Source: Acheta domesticus
Taxonomy: Eukaryota > Arthropoda > Insecta > Orthoptera > Gryllidae
Assembly (NCBI GenBank): GCA_031308135.1
Contig: JAHLJT010000631.1
Coordinates: forward strand, 2,891,371 to 2,955,370
DNA length: 64,000 nucleotides
Direction: 5' to 3'
Made by a program: the position numbers and the translations under genes. The notes below the pieces were generated by a model. The model was not told the DNA's origin and ran no database searches. It saw only the letters and a list, made by a program, of their open reading frames with translations. Below, piece by piece: positions 43,721-56,038 of this stretch (the stretch's first letter is position 1; every line of letters starts with the position of its first letter).

Positions 43721-43835
43721 ATTGACTTCAGGCAATGGGCACCAGTCTGCGTCACAATATGAGCGGGGATTTTAAATGCAGTCAGATATCACTTTGTTAC
43801 ATGTCATTGAAACAGGTATTATACGCGCAAGTTTT
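43683..43835 (+). repeat. Dispersed repeat family L, copy 1
   Basis: Aligns with the reverse complement of 50860-51012: GACTTCAGGCAATGGGC, GAGCGGGGATTTTAAATGCAG and CATTGAAACAGGT blocks in order. Same-frame translations share SGDFKC, hinting at an old coding origin, but both copies are too broken to read. Confidence 0.65.
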
Positions 43836-44330
43836 CTTGAGCCCCGGAATGTCCACCCCCACTCCTTTGCCAACATTAGTTGAAATAAGAATAAATGATA
43901 GCAACGAGCGTTGTAGATAAAATCTTATAACCAGAAATGTTCGCTACCGTGTCATGGAAACTATTTTGCATTGAAAACCCAACTTCAAATTTGATATAAA
44001 ATACCAAAATAACCCTATTCCCCACTCCTCCGGCAACTAGCGAAGCGAGGGCTAAAAAAATCTTGCGCGTATAATATATGAACATTTCTTTTCAATATTT
44101 CATATTGTACATCTTCATCGTGTTATTTTTTGGTCACCGTTGAAAATTGTCATCTTAAGCCACTTTCAATATGTTTGTCAACACTTCTCGCTCTCCATGC
44201 CAACGTTTGGTCTGGCTTTTCAAACGGAGTGCCCGTGTTGTGGTTACGTGGTTCGTGACGCAAACTGGCCCTGCGCAGAACGAGCAAAAATCGGTGCACC
44301 GGAGGAGCCCACCCACCTTGGCATAGCGGG
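43836..44330. other. Unassigned stretch
   Basis: No supported feature. Confidence 0.35.
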
Positions 44331-44334
44331 CAGC

Positions 44335-44440
44335 CATCTATTGCAATCTCGATCTTCTACGCGTGCGTAGACCCGCACGTGATGCGAAAATCCAACTGCG
44401 CATGAGCAGATCGAGAGTGTCGTCGACTGATGCATCGCCT
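44335..44440 (+). mobile_element. MITE family B, partial diverged copy
   Basis: TCTCGATCTTCTACGCGTGC and CGTGATGCGAAAATCCAACT match the family middle. Its palindrome reads TCTACGCGTGCGTAGA at 44356-44371, with matched changes on both arms. Confidence 0.65.
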
Positions 44441-46868
44441 AGTGTGGTGCGACGCACCCGTGCACGGTGTAACTTACTGCATATCTTTCTGAATATGCTA
44501 TATCACAAATCTGTAGGCGCATTGATGCAGCGGTTAAGTAAAACTCAGTTACGTTTGAGGAAACGAGCTTTAATATTTGCAGTTATGTAACTTCCAGATT
44601 TTTATAATAAATCCCTTAAAAAGGTCAAATATCAGTAACCAGCCAGTGCCACCAATGTCAGTAACTTGTCACCATTTAAAATGCCGAAGTAATTACTGTA
44701 ATCGGCAATGAGATGAGATTAAAGTCGTTCCCAGTAAAAGTAGGGAACTTGAACCTAATCACTGCGCATACAGACATAGCTCCACGCGAAAGTAAAATAT
44801 AACAACCGTATAATTTACTGGATAGTGCTTTTTGAGAAATGTTTAGTAAAATAAAATAATTTTTGTAGTGGTAGACTTATACTTTCTATTCGTAATGTGC
44901 TCATTAAGGTCTGGCACTCAACGCTCACCAAAATTAATACTCAGATTCACATGAAACTTCGCAAGCTGGTAGAACATAGAACACTACGCAAATCCAACAC
45001 TTGTATACAAAGTTTGAAGTGCTGTGGAGTATTAGATATAGTGGTTTCAAAACTTTTTTCATTAAAACCTTCCGTGACCTCCGCGCCTCCCTCAGGTTTC
45101 GAAGAACGTTGGTTTTTTCACGATAGATGACAAGGGCCTTGTCCGCTGTTCTCTTTTTAATTTGAAGTACGCAGTGTTTCGCTTTCTTAATAATTCTACC
45201 GAAGTCAGTTGTATGCGAATACCGTAATCCAATGCTATTGGGAAGAAAACTGAAAAAGAAACATGCGGTACGCTTGATAATTTGTTTTATAGGCCTACAC
45301 TATGGTTTAGACACTTTTTGTCAGACTCCCCGTTAAGTCAACAATTTGCTTCTAATGCGAATGTGAAATGTATTTATTTCTATCGAGAAAATATTTTCAA
45401 GTCGCAAACATTGCTTGCAAACATTGTTTTGGGATTATTCTCCTTCTCGTCTTTCCAAACCAGCCACGTACACCACCGTTTTCCCCCTCCATGCCCTCCG
45501 AGGCAACTGAGACACTGCCGACAGGCCGATGCTTATATGCTGACAGCGGGGGCGCGGCGTACGTGAAACGGCCGCAGAACCAACGGCGGGCAGCGATTTC
45601 CGCGCTTCGATTGGCAGTAAGGTCATGAAAGATCTGAATACTAAATGTCGCAAAACACTATATATACAATGCTTACAGCATTTAAATAATTACGTTTATG
45701 AGTTTTGAAAGGTGCTAAACAAACTAGTAAAATTTCATGTCGATTAGTTAAAACAATTGGTAGAGATTTTATGTCATATAATAAAATGTATGATAATTAG
45801 TCAGAATTAGTTGGTGAAATTGATTGTACCTAACAGTAAAAGTGTAGGCAAATTTTAGCGAAGGAATTACGCAAAGGCGAAAAATCTTAGGAACGATGCA
45901 CATCGAGGATAACGCATAGGCGTGAAGAGTGCGCCAATTTAATTGAATTTTGGAATGCCTTAACAATCGGTTTTGAATATTTTCTTCGTAATATAACAGA
46001 TTCTGTATACCATTGTTAAAAAATATTTTTCATTTACTCTAAAAATGTATAGATCATAAATTTTTAATTTATTTATTCTTTTAATTTTGTATGTAAATAT
46101 TTTAATATTATAGTATCAGACCGAACAAAAAGAATTATTTCAGCAAATGTTGAAAAATTAAAAAAAAATATCAGCGTTTCCTAATTAATTAACTAACCTC
46201 TTAACCGTATATAACGCATTGTAACGCTGCCTCAACCCCCCTCGCCCCTCTATAGCGTTTCGTAATTTCTGTACTTTACGTACCCCTTACACCACTACAT
46301 ACTTTGCATATTTTGCATATCTTTTTAACACTGCTTTTGACGGTCGAGTGATTAGCTTATTAGTTCACATCACGTAGTACAATCAATGAGATATTTGTAT
46401 CCTCCTCCCGTCAAATTCTATAACTACTTATTACAACGCAGAAATCCTGAATTGCTCCCACTCAAAAAGTCATTTCAATTGCGAAGTTTCAATCTAAACA
46501 CTCTTCAGTTCCGTCTTTTCCCGTTTCCGTCTTTATTTTTTGTGACGAAATAACGCAATCCCTCATTCCCAGTTTTGAACTACGACGTACGCCATTACAT
46601 TTCAATGCAAACATCGTAAGAGATTTGTAGGTTCTATAATGGACACGTGTGACGGCGATTAACCGAGTTTTCTGCAACAAACGTCACAAGCAATGTCCAA
46701 TGTTGTTGTTTTTTCTCCCAACCGGAAATTGCGTGTCTGTTTTTGCCTCCGAGGTCAGAGGATAACGGACTTGACCCGACTCCCCTCCCAACACTTCCAC
46801 GGATTGCGCAAAGCGCTATTCCTCTTTTCAGGTCGGCGCGAAAACAGAAGGAACCTTGACATTTGCGC
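44441..46868. other. Mostly AT-rich stretch, no gene seen
   Basis: A small GC patch at 45500-45620 (GGGGGCGCGGCGTACG). TTTGCATATTTTGCATATC occurs near 46306. Otherwise featureless. Confidence 0.35.
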
Positions 46869-46899
46869 ATCGCGCCACAAATTACGGGGCGGCAGCAGC

Positions 46900-46937
<38 letters not shown>

Positions 46938-47060
46938 CGAAGGCGGCGGAGGCGTCGCGACGAGCGACGGCAGGCGGCGCCTGTCTACGCGATCGGCGAC
47001 GTCTCGGCGCCCTCTCCTCCCCCTCCCCCACCAATCTTGAGCGTCGCATTCCAATGCATG
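46869..47060. other. GC-rich island with (GGC)n
   Basis: GGCGGC array at 46889-46945 with few interruptions, then CpG-rich DNA. Reading frames give Gly, Ala or Arg strings. Confidence 0.6.
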
Positions 47061-47254
47061 CGCGACGAACTCTCCTCCACGGGCACTTCGCTGTGGAACA
47101 GGACAGTGAAACTGGATTACGAATTTGAAGTAACGGAAAGAAAAACTAATTTATTTTCATTTGTGTGTTAATTTTCTTGATAGAGAAACGTAGAATTTTA
47201 GGAATTATTTTATGTGAATGTAAATTGATTTTTAAAATTTTTGTTATCATGTAT

Positions 47255-47340
47255 AGTAACCTGATGATGGGAAAACATTTCATCCCCAAACGTCATAAAT
47301 ATTGTTAAATGAAGAATTATTTGTAATAAAAATTAATATG
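47255..47340 (+). mobile_element. Possible retroelement 3' end
   Basis: CCTGATGATGGGAAAACATT followed by CCCCAAACGTC resembles the CTGATGATGGxxx...CGAAACG hairpin often found near 3' ends of non-LTR and Penelope-like elements, then an AAAATTAAT tail. No coding part. Confidence 0.3.
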
Positions 47341-49062
47341 AAAGGAAGCATATGCGGTTCGTTATTTAATTGTCTTTGAAAATTTGTTAGCCAGAGACGA
47401 CATACACTTATTTATTTTTTCTCCTTTCTAAAGTGTATCTACGAAATCGAGATCAGTTTCGTAATGAAACTCATCACATTCCATGAACTGCTATTAATAT
47501 CACTTTTCGCAGGACGAATGGTCCAATGAAACGAACGGTATAGTACATTGGAATGTTTACTAAGGGAATAAGACGTGGTACAATATTTGAAAAGCATCGT
47601 CTTAGTGTTAGTAGATTTATTTCGTGAATAACGGTTCTTGAATTGCAGCAATATAAACGACCTTTTCCATTGAAATAAATTGTTCATCATATTATATTTA
47701 ATGACACACATTGTATTTTGTTGTACTGGGTGTACACGCACCCCCGAACTCCTTTTGTTCTCCCTGCCCGTCCTTTCCGCCTGTCCATCCGCCCATCTTC
47801 ACTGCCCGTTCTCTCTGGTCCCCCATAATGGCCCTTGCGTGGTGTCCTAATACCAACATTTATGCTGCCAACTGCCAAACAGTTTTTGAAATTTGATTTT
47901 AAAAGTAATTTTGGTTCTTTTATAAATTTACAAAGCTGCTATACAAAAAAATACCGTATGCAAATCGCTTATAATGGTGCTTTATTGCATTGGTACAAAT
48001 ATGAAAACGAGCGACGTTAGGACTGGGTTATAAACTCGTTGCATTATATACTACCGTATTCAAAAACGTTAAGACAATCCCTGATCTGCGAAACGTTACT
48101 TTACGAGCAACGAAGAACCCACAGCGTTACTACCGTCAGCGCGAAAGTTGGAAGACACTTTAGAAACTTACTGAATTGTGGTTAATAAACGAGAACTATA
48201 CGAATGTATTTAAATTACTAAAAATCTAGGAGTAATATATCTAGAAGGTTCTACATAAAGTGAATGATTAATTAGAAGAAAAGTTTAAATGAACCCCTTT
48301 AGAAGAGGCAATTCCCAAGTGGCAAATGTATGGGATGCGCAGATACCGTCGTCAACATACTTCTCTGGTAAATGAATAGTCATTGCATTCCTCATTATAT
48401 TTGCAACCTTTGCTTCTATTGTCTCACGCGCATTGCCATGTCCTCGCCTTCTATCGTCTCACGCGCACGACAATCCACTTTTCTCTTAAGCTCGTTTTAC
48501 ACGGTCATTTTTTTTATCATTTTTTTCTGTACAGAAAATGGATAGAAGAAGGACGTTCGTTTCTGCACGGTACTATTTCGGTATCGAAACAGCATGAACT
48601 AGATCAAACATATTACACTGTCATTAGTTTTTTGTGCGTAATCGTAATGAAACTATTTCCTTTGAACGCAGCAAAAATCGCTGAAGATCAAACAAATCAA
48701 ACAGTTGAACACGGTAACAAATTAAGTTAGGTATTTTAGAACTGAGCACAGAACGCTACATTAGAACACAGTATATGTTGTATTTATCCCCACGCTAATC
48801 ACTTCACATTACAATTCAACATATTCGAATGCTCTCAAAACTGCACTAAAGGAATAAATCTCACCACATATGTATAGCAAACGGGAAAATGTCTCGGAGG
48901 GTGACGCCAGGGGCGCGCAATATCCAAACTGAATAAAATGGGTACCGAAAAATTAAGCATGCATCACTTTTCTGTACAATACGAGTAGGTTTCGCGGAAT
49001 TTCTGTTTGAAGTTAATGCAATTTATATTTTCTTTTTTAATTCTCAAAAACCAATCCAATGT
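47341..49062. other. Unassigned stretch
   Basis: A 19-bp direct repeat TTCTATYGTCTCACGCGCA lies at 48413 and 48449. No gene recognised. Confidence 0.35.
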
Positions 49063-49449
49063 TTGCTCTGTTCGGTAGTTCTCCGTGTTTTATCCGACCA
49101 ATACCAGGCGAATGCCGGAGCAGTGCCCTAACAACCGGGCCACGTACCGCGCGCGATGTTTCCTTCTCTTTCTTGTCCTATCCTCACCCCTTACACACAC
49201 ACACAAACAGGCACTACACTGCCACACGTGTCAGAAGAGCGGACGGGAGCTTAGGCAGGAGTGGTGCCCCGCTGGTGGGAGATTCCTGGTAGGGGAAAAG
49301 CCTGCTAGCTGACAGTAGGTCGGTCACAGATCACACCATCCAGCGAGGGAAGCTCACCACCATCTCCCGTGATAATAAAAAGCATGGACTACACTTACGG
49401 GGCTAATGAGCTTAGCAGTTGTCGCGCCTAGAAACACTAATCAATCAAA
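49063..49449 (+). mobile_element. SINE family F, 5'-truncated copy
   Basis: Begins inside the body at TGTTCGGTAGTTCTCCGTG, runs to AACACTAATCAATCAAAC. A/B boxes are absent. Confidence 0.8.
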
Positions 49450-49530
49450 CTCACACCAAGTTTGTCTAAATGCGCACTTTTCCTCGGGCGGGGTGGGAAG
49501 GGTGGCGAGGCGGAATTCCAATCGAGTATA

Positions 49531-49690
49531 CTGCGATTTCCGTAACTTTGCCCCTGACAAGAATCAGCTGTTTCGCTGCCATCCAATCGGGAGCTTATAT
49601 TTCGCGACAGTGACGTCACTATGGTGCTCCCGATTGGACGAAACGGTCAACAGCTGATTCCTGTCAGGGGCACAGTTAGGAAAATCGCAG
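49531..49690. mobile_element. TATA-flanked snapback MITE, family D
   Basis: 160 bp. Left arm CTGCGATTTCCGTAACTTTG and complement of right arm CTGCGATTTTCCTAACTGTG. Pairing continues through CCCCTGACA, AATCAGCTGTT and CCAATCGGGAGC near the centre. Flanked by TATA at 49527-49530 and 49691-49694. The termini equal those of family E but the core is unrelated. Confidence 0.85.
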
Positions 49691-49857
49691 TATAAGTCAC
49701 AGAGAGCGCGTCACAGTGGGCACGTGGTGCGCAGCACGTCGCATTCTTCTTAATGGCTCCAAATGAATCGGCGCGGGACGTCACCCGTCACGCAGCGATC
49801 GCTCCTCCCCCCTCCTTTCCTCAGCTCAGCACACGGACCATTGAGGAAACACATGAG

Positions 49858-50598
49858 TAGACATCGAATGATTAGGCACTAAAAAATCGCCTTTTAGGCG
49901 CCTAAAAAGGCACCGAAAATGTCAAGAATAAGGAGAAAAAAGGCACTGTCATAAATTTCATTCACAACAAAATTAAAAATTATTTGTAAAACTCCATACA
50001 TATTTACAACTCTTCTACATTTTATTCTTAATAGTTTCCATTGCAATATATTACCACTAACTTTTCACGCATAGCAATTTCAAATCTGGAATGATTGGGA
50101 GACAAAATCAGTTTGAACACTATATCTGAACATCTACTGATGTCTGGCATATATTTTAGAAGTAAAAAATTTGCAACATTCAAACTTTTTCGGAATTTAC
50201 ATTTATTTCCACTCAAAAGGTGTCAATCGACCATTTTCTCAGAACATGGCTAGTATTTATGAAATAGGGAAATGGAGAAAAATATGTTGGTATACTTTCA
50301 GGAATTCTCTCGTATTTCAAAATACAAATACGTGAATTGAAGGTTTCCTAAAGAATGGTCGGGTTGGACCATGGCCGATTTTCTGATATCTTAGCATTGT
50401 ATATACAAATAATACATAAAACGTAAAAACGTGCAATAGTTCAAAGAAAAGGCATTTATGCTAAAATAAGCAAAAATAAGCATTATAAAACTTCCTAATA
50501 TGTCACCATTTGGCATCATTCGTGCACATATAATTATCAGCCTTTAAATAAATTCGTTAGAAAAAATAGGCATTTTCCCTAAACATCCGATGTCTATA
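49858..50598 (+). mobile_element. Inverted-repeat element family M, probably hAT-like
   Basis: Left TAGACATCGAATGATTAGG and, in complement, right TAGACATCGGATGTTTAGG. Flanking words ACATGAG (left) and ACATTGAG (right) suggest a worn 7-8 bp TSD. About 740 bp, AT-rich, without a transposase frame. Confidence 0.6.
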
Positions 50599-50859
50599 CA
50601 TTGAGTGAGTTCCTCCAGCGAACAGATTTTTGCTCGTTCTGCTTATCAGTTTGAGTCACGAACCACATGACCACAGCACGGGCAGTTCGTTTGAAAATCC
50701 ATACCAGACGCTGGCCGCCATGTTGCATGGCGAGCGAGTAATAGTGTTAAGAAAAGAGAGGAGTGTTGAGTTTTGAAAGCGGAACAAAATTACAATTTTC
50801 AACGGTAATCAACCAAATAACACGATAAAGGTGTACGAGATGTAATATTTAAAAGAAAT

Positions 50860-51012
50860 ACGTCATAAATCTGTTTCAATGTCTTGTAAGGAGGTGACAA
50901 TTTTGGTATGCGGCTGCATTTAAAATCCCCGCTAATATTGTACCGCAATGTGGTCGGAGCCCATTGACTGAAGTCCGACACGATGCACAAGAGTCCCCCC
51001 CCCCACATGGTT
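50860..51012 (-). repeat. Dispersed repeat family L, copy 2
   Basis: Inverted partner of 43683-43835. The minus strand extends the similarity with GACTCTTGTGCATCGTG against GGCTCTTGCGCATCACA. Confidence 0.65.
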
Positions 51013-51059
51013 ATTAGGGAGACACAACGGGACTTCGTTGGGTTCTTCCTGAGGTTCTT

Positions 51060-51350
51060 CGCTCTTCTTTTTTTCATTTGAATTTTCTTCTCCCTTCGTC
51101 ATCGACGCTGTCACATTCTTCTTCATCCTTTATCGTATCTGATTCAGTTTTCCTTTCTCTCCTTCATCCATCGCCATCTTCTTTACCCTTCGTCACCTTC
51201 TTGCGACATCTTGGCGTAGTCTTCTTCTTCATCTTCTATGTTTCCTCTTCTTTTTATACGCCGACGTCATCATTACCTACGTCGTCGTATGCCATTTCAG
51301 CCAATTCCAGCATTGGCCTCATATCCGTCTTTCTGGATCTAATCATGGTT
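51060..51350. repeat. Pyrimidine-rich cryptic TTC repeat
   Basis: CTTCTTC/TTCATC-rich plus strand. The 94-codon Ser/Leu-rich frame here follows from the composition. Not obviously related by unit order to the GA tract at 16256. Confidence 0.55.
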
Positions 51351-52485
51351 GATGGGGTGTAGTGTCAGTCCATCGACCGGGTCCTAAAGATGGGAATTAG
51401 ATGCGGATGGCGACGGATGGATTTGCGCAGTCCGTTAAAGAATTTCCTCGACATCCGTTTGGAGCTCGTCGGCGCTGGCCACAAAAGGAACGATCAGAGT
51501 CCGCGTCTAAAATTTTTCATCCAGACACAGGCATGTGCATACCCAGCAGTTGTACGTGACTGGTAGCGAAAAGCATTAAGCATTTCGTCTTCAAATACGT
51601 ATAACTACAAGGACGTTGTTGACCAAATATCATAAGTGAACCATAGAACCAAGAAGATCCTGATCCCAAAATTCTATTTCATGTCTTCTTTGATTCAAAT
51701 TTTATTAACAATAATTCATATAAAGATAAAATACGCGATAATTATAACTCTCATTACAGCGCTCCATCCACATAAAATAAACCCATGACTGGGAAATATG
51801 AGTGAAGAAATAAGTACTTGTGGAATGAGAGACACGGGAAAAGACGAATTCATATGCTGATTTCCACCATCATTTTTAATTAGCACACTATTTAACACAG
51901 ATGCGCGATTGTAAACTGAACTACTGATCAAATGTCAAATAAAACATGCACGAATATAAATCGTTTCAAATTAATTTCTTAATGTGATGTTCAACTTGTG
52001 TTTGTAGTTGAGTAATTCCGCTTACTGGATCACCCATTTAAAATGTCTTACTTTTTTCTCGAAACCGAAGACCCTTGAAATTTTGTGAATATGAAACGTG
52101 ATAGCAGTGATCCTACGGCTACTTTTCGTGTTCTCGACGTAAAATTCTTTGCGCGCGATGAAAGACGCGCGTGCTACTTGATGCAAATTCTACGCTCTCT
52201 TCTGTACCTCCTTGATGTTCACTGCGTCTGACTGCATGATAGTAAGATTTATGCTGACTTCACTTAGAATCAAACGAATGAGCAATAATAAAATAAAACT
52301 TTTGCATGAAAGAAAACTTTAAAGCAACTAGGCTCGCGGGGAAAATTACTTTGCCTTGAAATGTAATACTATTCTATTTTGAGTCTAACCGACAACAGGC
52401 TTGAATACTGGGTTATTTCTGAAATAGTTCAAAACCTGAGACTCTAGTAATATTTAATAAACTACGAGTTATTCTTTTTTTTTTT
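51351..52485. other. Unassigned stretch
   Basis: AT-rich, no supported feature. Confidence 0.35.
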
Positions 52486-52488
52486 CAG

Positions 52489-52747
52489 GAAAAGAATAGA
52501 AGAAAAAGTGACGGGGACCTTGCAATATGGAAGGGATAAAAAAAAGTGGATTTTCCCACGGGACTGCGACAAATATTCCAACGGAGATATAGTTCCGAAA
52601 AAACGTACATATTGCTCCTTGCAGAAAACATACGGTAAAGAAACTACTCCGGAAATTCCCAGCTCTGTGGCAAGTCGCGCTGTTTTCTTTCTAAGAAAGA
52701 ACGCGTGGCCAAAACACACGCTCTGTTGTTTGTATGTAGGATACAGT
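52489..52747 (+). CDS. Candidate terminal exon (low confidence)
   Basis: A run of about twelve T followed by CAG at 52486-52488 is a textbook splice acceptor. From 52489 a frame stays open about 86 codons to a TAA, including TLQYGRDKKKWIFPRDCDKY. Composition is mixed, with five cysteines, and no family is recognised. T-runs followed by CAG also arise by chance in AT-rich DNA. Confidence 0.2.
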
Positions 52748-52750
52748 TAA

Positions 52751-53514
52751 TCGAAAGTATGTTTGTATTTGTATGTAGTCCGTCTTTTGTGAATACCTGA
52801 TCTAGAGTTTATATTATACTGCATTAAAAAATTTTGGGACACATAATTTTACGCCTGGCAGTATTGTGAAATATCAAAAGACACATGTCTATCTATTGGA
52901 TGTTCTCTTTTACTTTATATTTTTATTCTAACACTGGTTAACAGGAGTTGTGTCTTTAGGATCAATTCATCTCTGCTACGATGTGAAGGAAACGGTGACC
53001 AAGGACTGGAGTACTAAACGATAAAGTTTATAAAAAAATGTATCTTAATCGAGTGTTTAAAACAAATCTATTTTCGCCAGCAAATAACTTGAAAGCTTTG
53101 GAGAATAGAGTAATGGATAGAAACAATACCGTAAGCAATCAATTGTCATCATTCATTTTGATTTAAGCTTTTCCGGTACGTTGCATCGTTTTTGATAAAT
53201 AAGACAAAAACAATTTTACTTTAGAGCTGTGTTTGGAGTGGTAAGGCTACGGTCAACTATTTAAAAGTACCCAGAACTATGAGATGTGCGAGGAGAGATG
53301 AGATGGAGAACTATGAGATGTACAGGAGGGCTCTAAGAGAAAACCAGAATAATTACATTTTTTTGTCGTGGCAACCAAAATCAGGTAAAAAATAATAGCG
53401 AAAACCTGAACGGGAATGGCAGGAGAATTTCGACGGCCCGACAAAGTTTCCCGGCACACTGGGGCAGAACCCAAAAAACCGGGTCGTTCCCCTATGTATC
53501 GGGGCGCATAGGAA
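52751..53514. other. Unassigned stretch
   Basis: AT-rich; short duplicated AGAACTATGAGATGTGC / GAACTATGAGATGTAC near 53274 and 53311. Confidence 0.35.
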
Positions 53515-53860
53515 CCCTAACCTGATCCCCGGTGGCGCCGGCGCTCGTCGGGGTTTGTCGGCGCTTCGCCGCAGCTGCCGCCCCCGCCCCCGCCCCCAGG
53601 CTCGTGTGCTGGCGGTGGCGCCAGCCCCGGGGTCAGGGCCAGCTGCCGGCGCCGGCGCCGCGCTGTCAGCGCCAGGGGGCGCCGGCGTTTGTCAGCGGCG
53701 CGCGGGCGGGCGGGGGGGGGGCGCCCAGGCGGCAGATGGCGAGGTGAACGCCAGGCGGATGGAGGAAGATGCGCCCCCGTGGCGCCCAAAGGGGCAGAGG
53801 GGAAGGGGCGGGGTTCCCACGAGGAGACGGCGCCAACGGTAACAAGCGGATGGGGGATCC
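53515..53860. other. GC-rich island with CTCF-like word
   Basis: Dense in GGCGCC palindromes, with GCCCCCGCCCCCGCCCCC near 53580, CAGATGGCG at 53733-53741 and GCGCCAGGGGGCGC at 53669-53682. The last matches the vertebrate-type CTCF core CCACCAGGGGGCGC at 12 of 14 positions. Frames are Ala/Arg/Pro strings. Confidence 0.55.
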
Positions 53861-54519
53861 GGGCATTCTCGGACCCGAGGATATCTATGGAGGAGAGTTT
53901 CTCGAAGAAGGGACCACTTTGACAGGTCGGGAGACAAATGAACGCCATGAAGGGCGATGGCACTGCAATAGATAGTGATGAAGCCATGGACGTAACCTGC
54001 AATTTTGATGCCAGCAGTGGCCAAGCAGTAAATGTCAAAGCGGTCCCGAATAATCTCTCTATAACACTGGCGGCAGAGGTGCAAAAATGCTTATTCGAAA
54101 ACTGGAGTTTAAACTTGCATGATAAAACATAAAAAACTATATGTATGAAAATTATAGTCTGAAATATTTATCGTATCTCGAAAGAGACATCTGATAGAAT
54201 TATAATTAAACACGAAGGAACGAAAACTCAATGTCCTTACAGTGTAGGCGTAGTTGACATTTTGGTCTGCTATCGAAAATCAGTGGCATGTGCGCGGGAG
54301 GTGAACATAACTGATACAGACACAACGCATAATATTATTAAAGTAATTTTGAATATGGATTTGTATCAAAGTTGGTTTCAATTAAGTTACACGAATTGCT
54401 TACGTTTGTATTAGTCTTGTGAATTTTGGAAATTCCATTTCTGTCATTTGATGGAGTTGCAAACCTCGTTTGTTGGGGCACTAGCCGACACTCGTCAGAA
54501 GTGTGTTATTGCCAAAATA
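53861..54519. other. Unassigned stretch
   Basis: No supported feature. Confidence 0.35.
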
Positions 54520-54735
54520 CATACAAAACCAGACACACACGCACACACACTTTACACGTACTGCACAACAACATACGCCGGAATAGCAGTGATGAGCTTA
54601 AGAGCCGTCTCGGCTGGGCAATGCACCGTTCGGGGGAGAGGCCTGGACGCGAAATACTCTGGAAGCCGTCATATAGGTCAGCGCCAGATCTCACCATCCA
54701 ACGGAGAGGGGGAAACATCGCCACTTCCCCGCTTA
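54520..54735 (+). mobile_element. SINE family F, degraded 3' fragment
   Basis: ACACACACACTTTACACG tract, GAGCCGTCTCGGCTGGG, and CAGATCTCACCATCCAACGG match the family in order. The end tail is lost. Confidence 0.6.
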
Positions 54736-55360
54736 AAAAATACTCAAGAATGAGGAAACAGAGTTCTATTTCAATTCAAGGCTTTGATATTGATAAGGCA
54801 TTTAGCCACCGGGCAACATCTGCCTAATTGTAGAAAAAAGCTTATATCTACATAGAAGTAACTCGTGTTCGGATCCCACATTGACTTGGATGTTTGGCCT
54901 CTAACTGTATTTGTTTGCTGACGCAACGGACCTCCCAAGAACATGTGTCAGTGTATGATCTAAGGAAAAATTCTTGGAAACGTACAGGATAATCGAATGA
55001 TGTTGGAGAAAGGTAAAAAATAAAAGGAAAATAATAAATATTCTATTCATTTGTTTCGTATAAGATACTCTGCATCAACTTTATATTAACTTTTTCTCCT
55101 GTTTCTTTCCGTTTCTTCAAAATCACTTTCATGTTTGCTTCAAGTTTCTCTCCCTTTCCCTGAATTAAAATTTGCAGCTCACGTCTTTCTTAGTTGACAA
55201 AGTTTCTCCCAGGAGTATTTGGAATTATTTCCAATTTCTGTAATCCACGAATTAAGGCACAATACTTAAGGCATTTCCGTTCCCTCTGGAATTCATATTT
55301 TTCGAATACGCGTGTTATTATTTTTTTGGAACAACAAAGACGCGTTTTCTGCGTGTTCAT
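54736..55360. other. Unassigned stretch
   Basis: No supported feature. Confidence 0.35.
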
Positions 55361-56038
55361 CAGCTTAGGTGGCTCAGGATTTTAATTGGTATCACTACAG
55401 TCCCCTTGGTAGGCCTTAGTTCCTAAAGAGCTGAAGTGCCAGAGTACATACATACATACATACATACTTCCTCTCACCGGGAGGTCCTTGAGTTCCAGTG
55501 CCAACGGTGACAGGATATTCAACACTAACTAGACAGCTAATAGAAAGAAATCAGCCGCTCTCTGGAGGAGACGGCGGCCGGCTGTTCTGATCGGTAGTTT
55601 TTCTCCGTTTTCCGATCAACACCCTGCGAATGCCGGAGCAGTACCGTATCAAAACACGGTCCTTACAGTCATAAAACTTTGTATATAAATACATTCTCAA
55701 ACATGTACATTTTGCACAAACGTGCCACGGACCGCGCGTGATCTTTCCTTCCTCTTCCTTGTCCTATCCTCACTCCTTTCTTACACGCTCCTACACTTAC
55801 GTGAACCACACTAGCACACGTGTCGGGAGCTCAGTTAGAGCTTGTCTCGGCTGTGGCGCTGCCTGGCTGGTGGGAAACACCTGACTGGGGAAAACACCGC
55901 CAGCCGGCGTGTAGGCCAGCGTTGGATCTCGCCATCCAGCGGGTGAATATCACCACATACTCCTGAGGTAATAACAAGCACTACAATTACGGGAGTAATT
56001 ACCTTAGTAGTTGGCACGCTCAGCAACTAATCACTAAA
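55361..56038 (+). mobile_element. SINE family F with two internal insertions
   Basis: Head GCTTAGGTGGCTCAGGATTT and full body to AGCAACTAATCACTAAATC. It is lengthened by an ATAC microsatellite with flanking duplication at about 55420-55480 and by roughly 60 bp of foreign sequence at 55650-55713 between ACGGTCC and ACAAACGTGCCACGG. Confidence 0.8.
55445..55471. repeat. (ATAC)n microsatellite
   Basis: About six ACAT/ATAC units inside the SINE. Confidence 0.9.
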
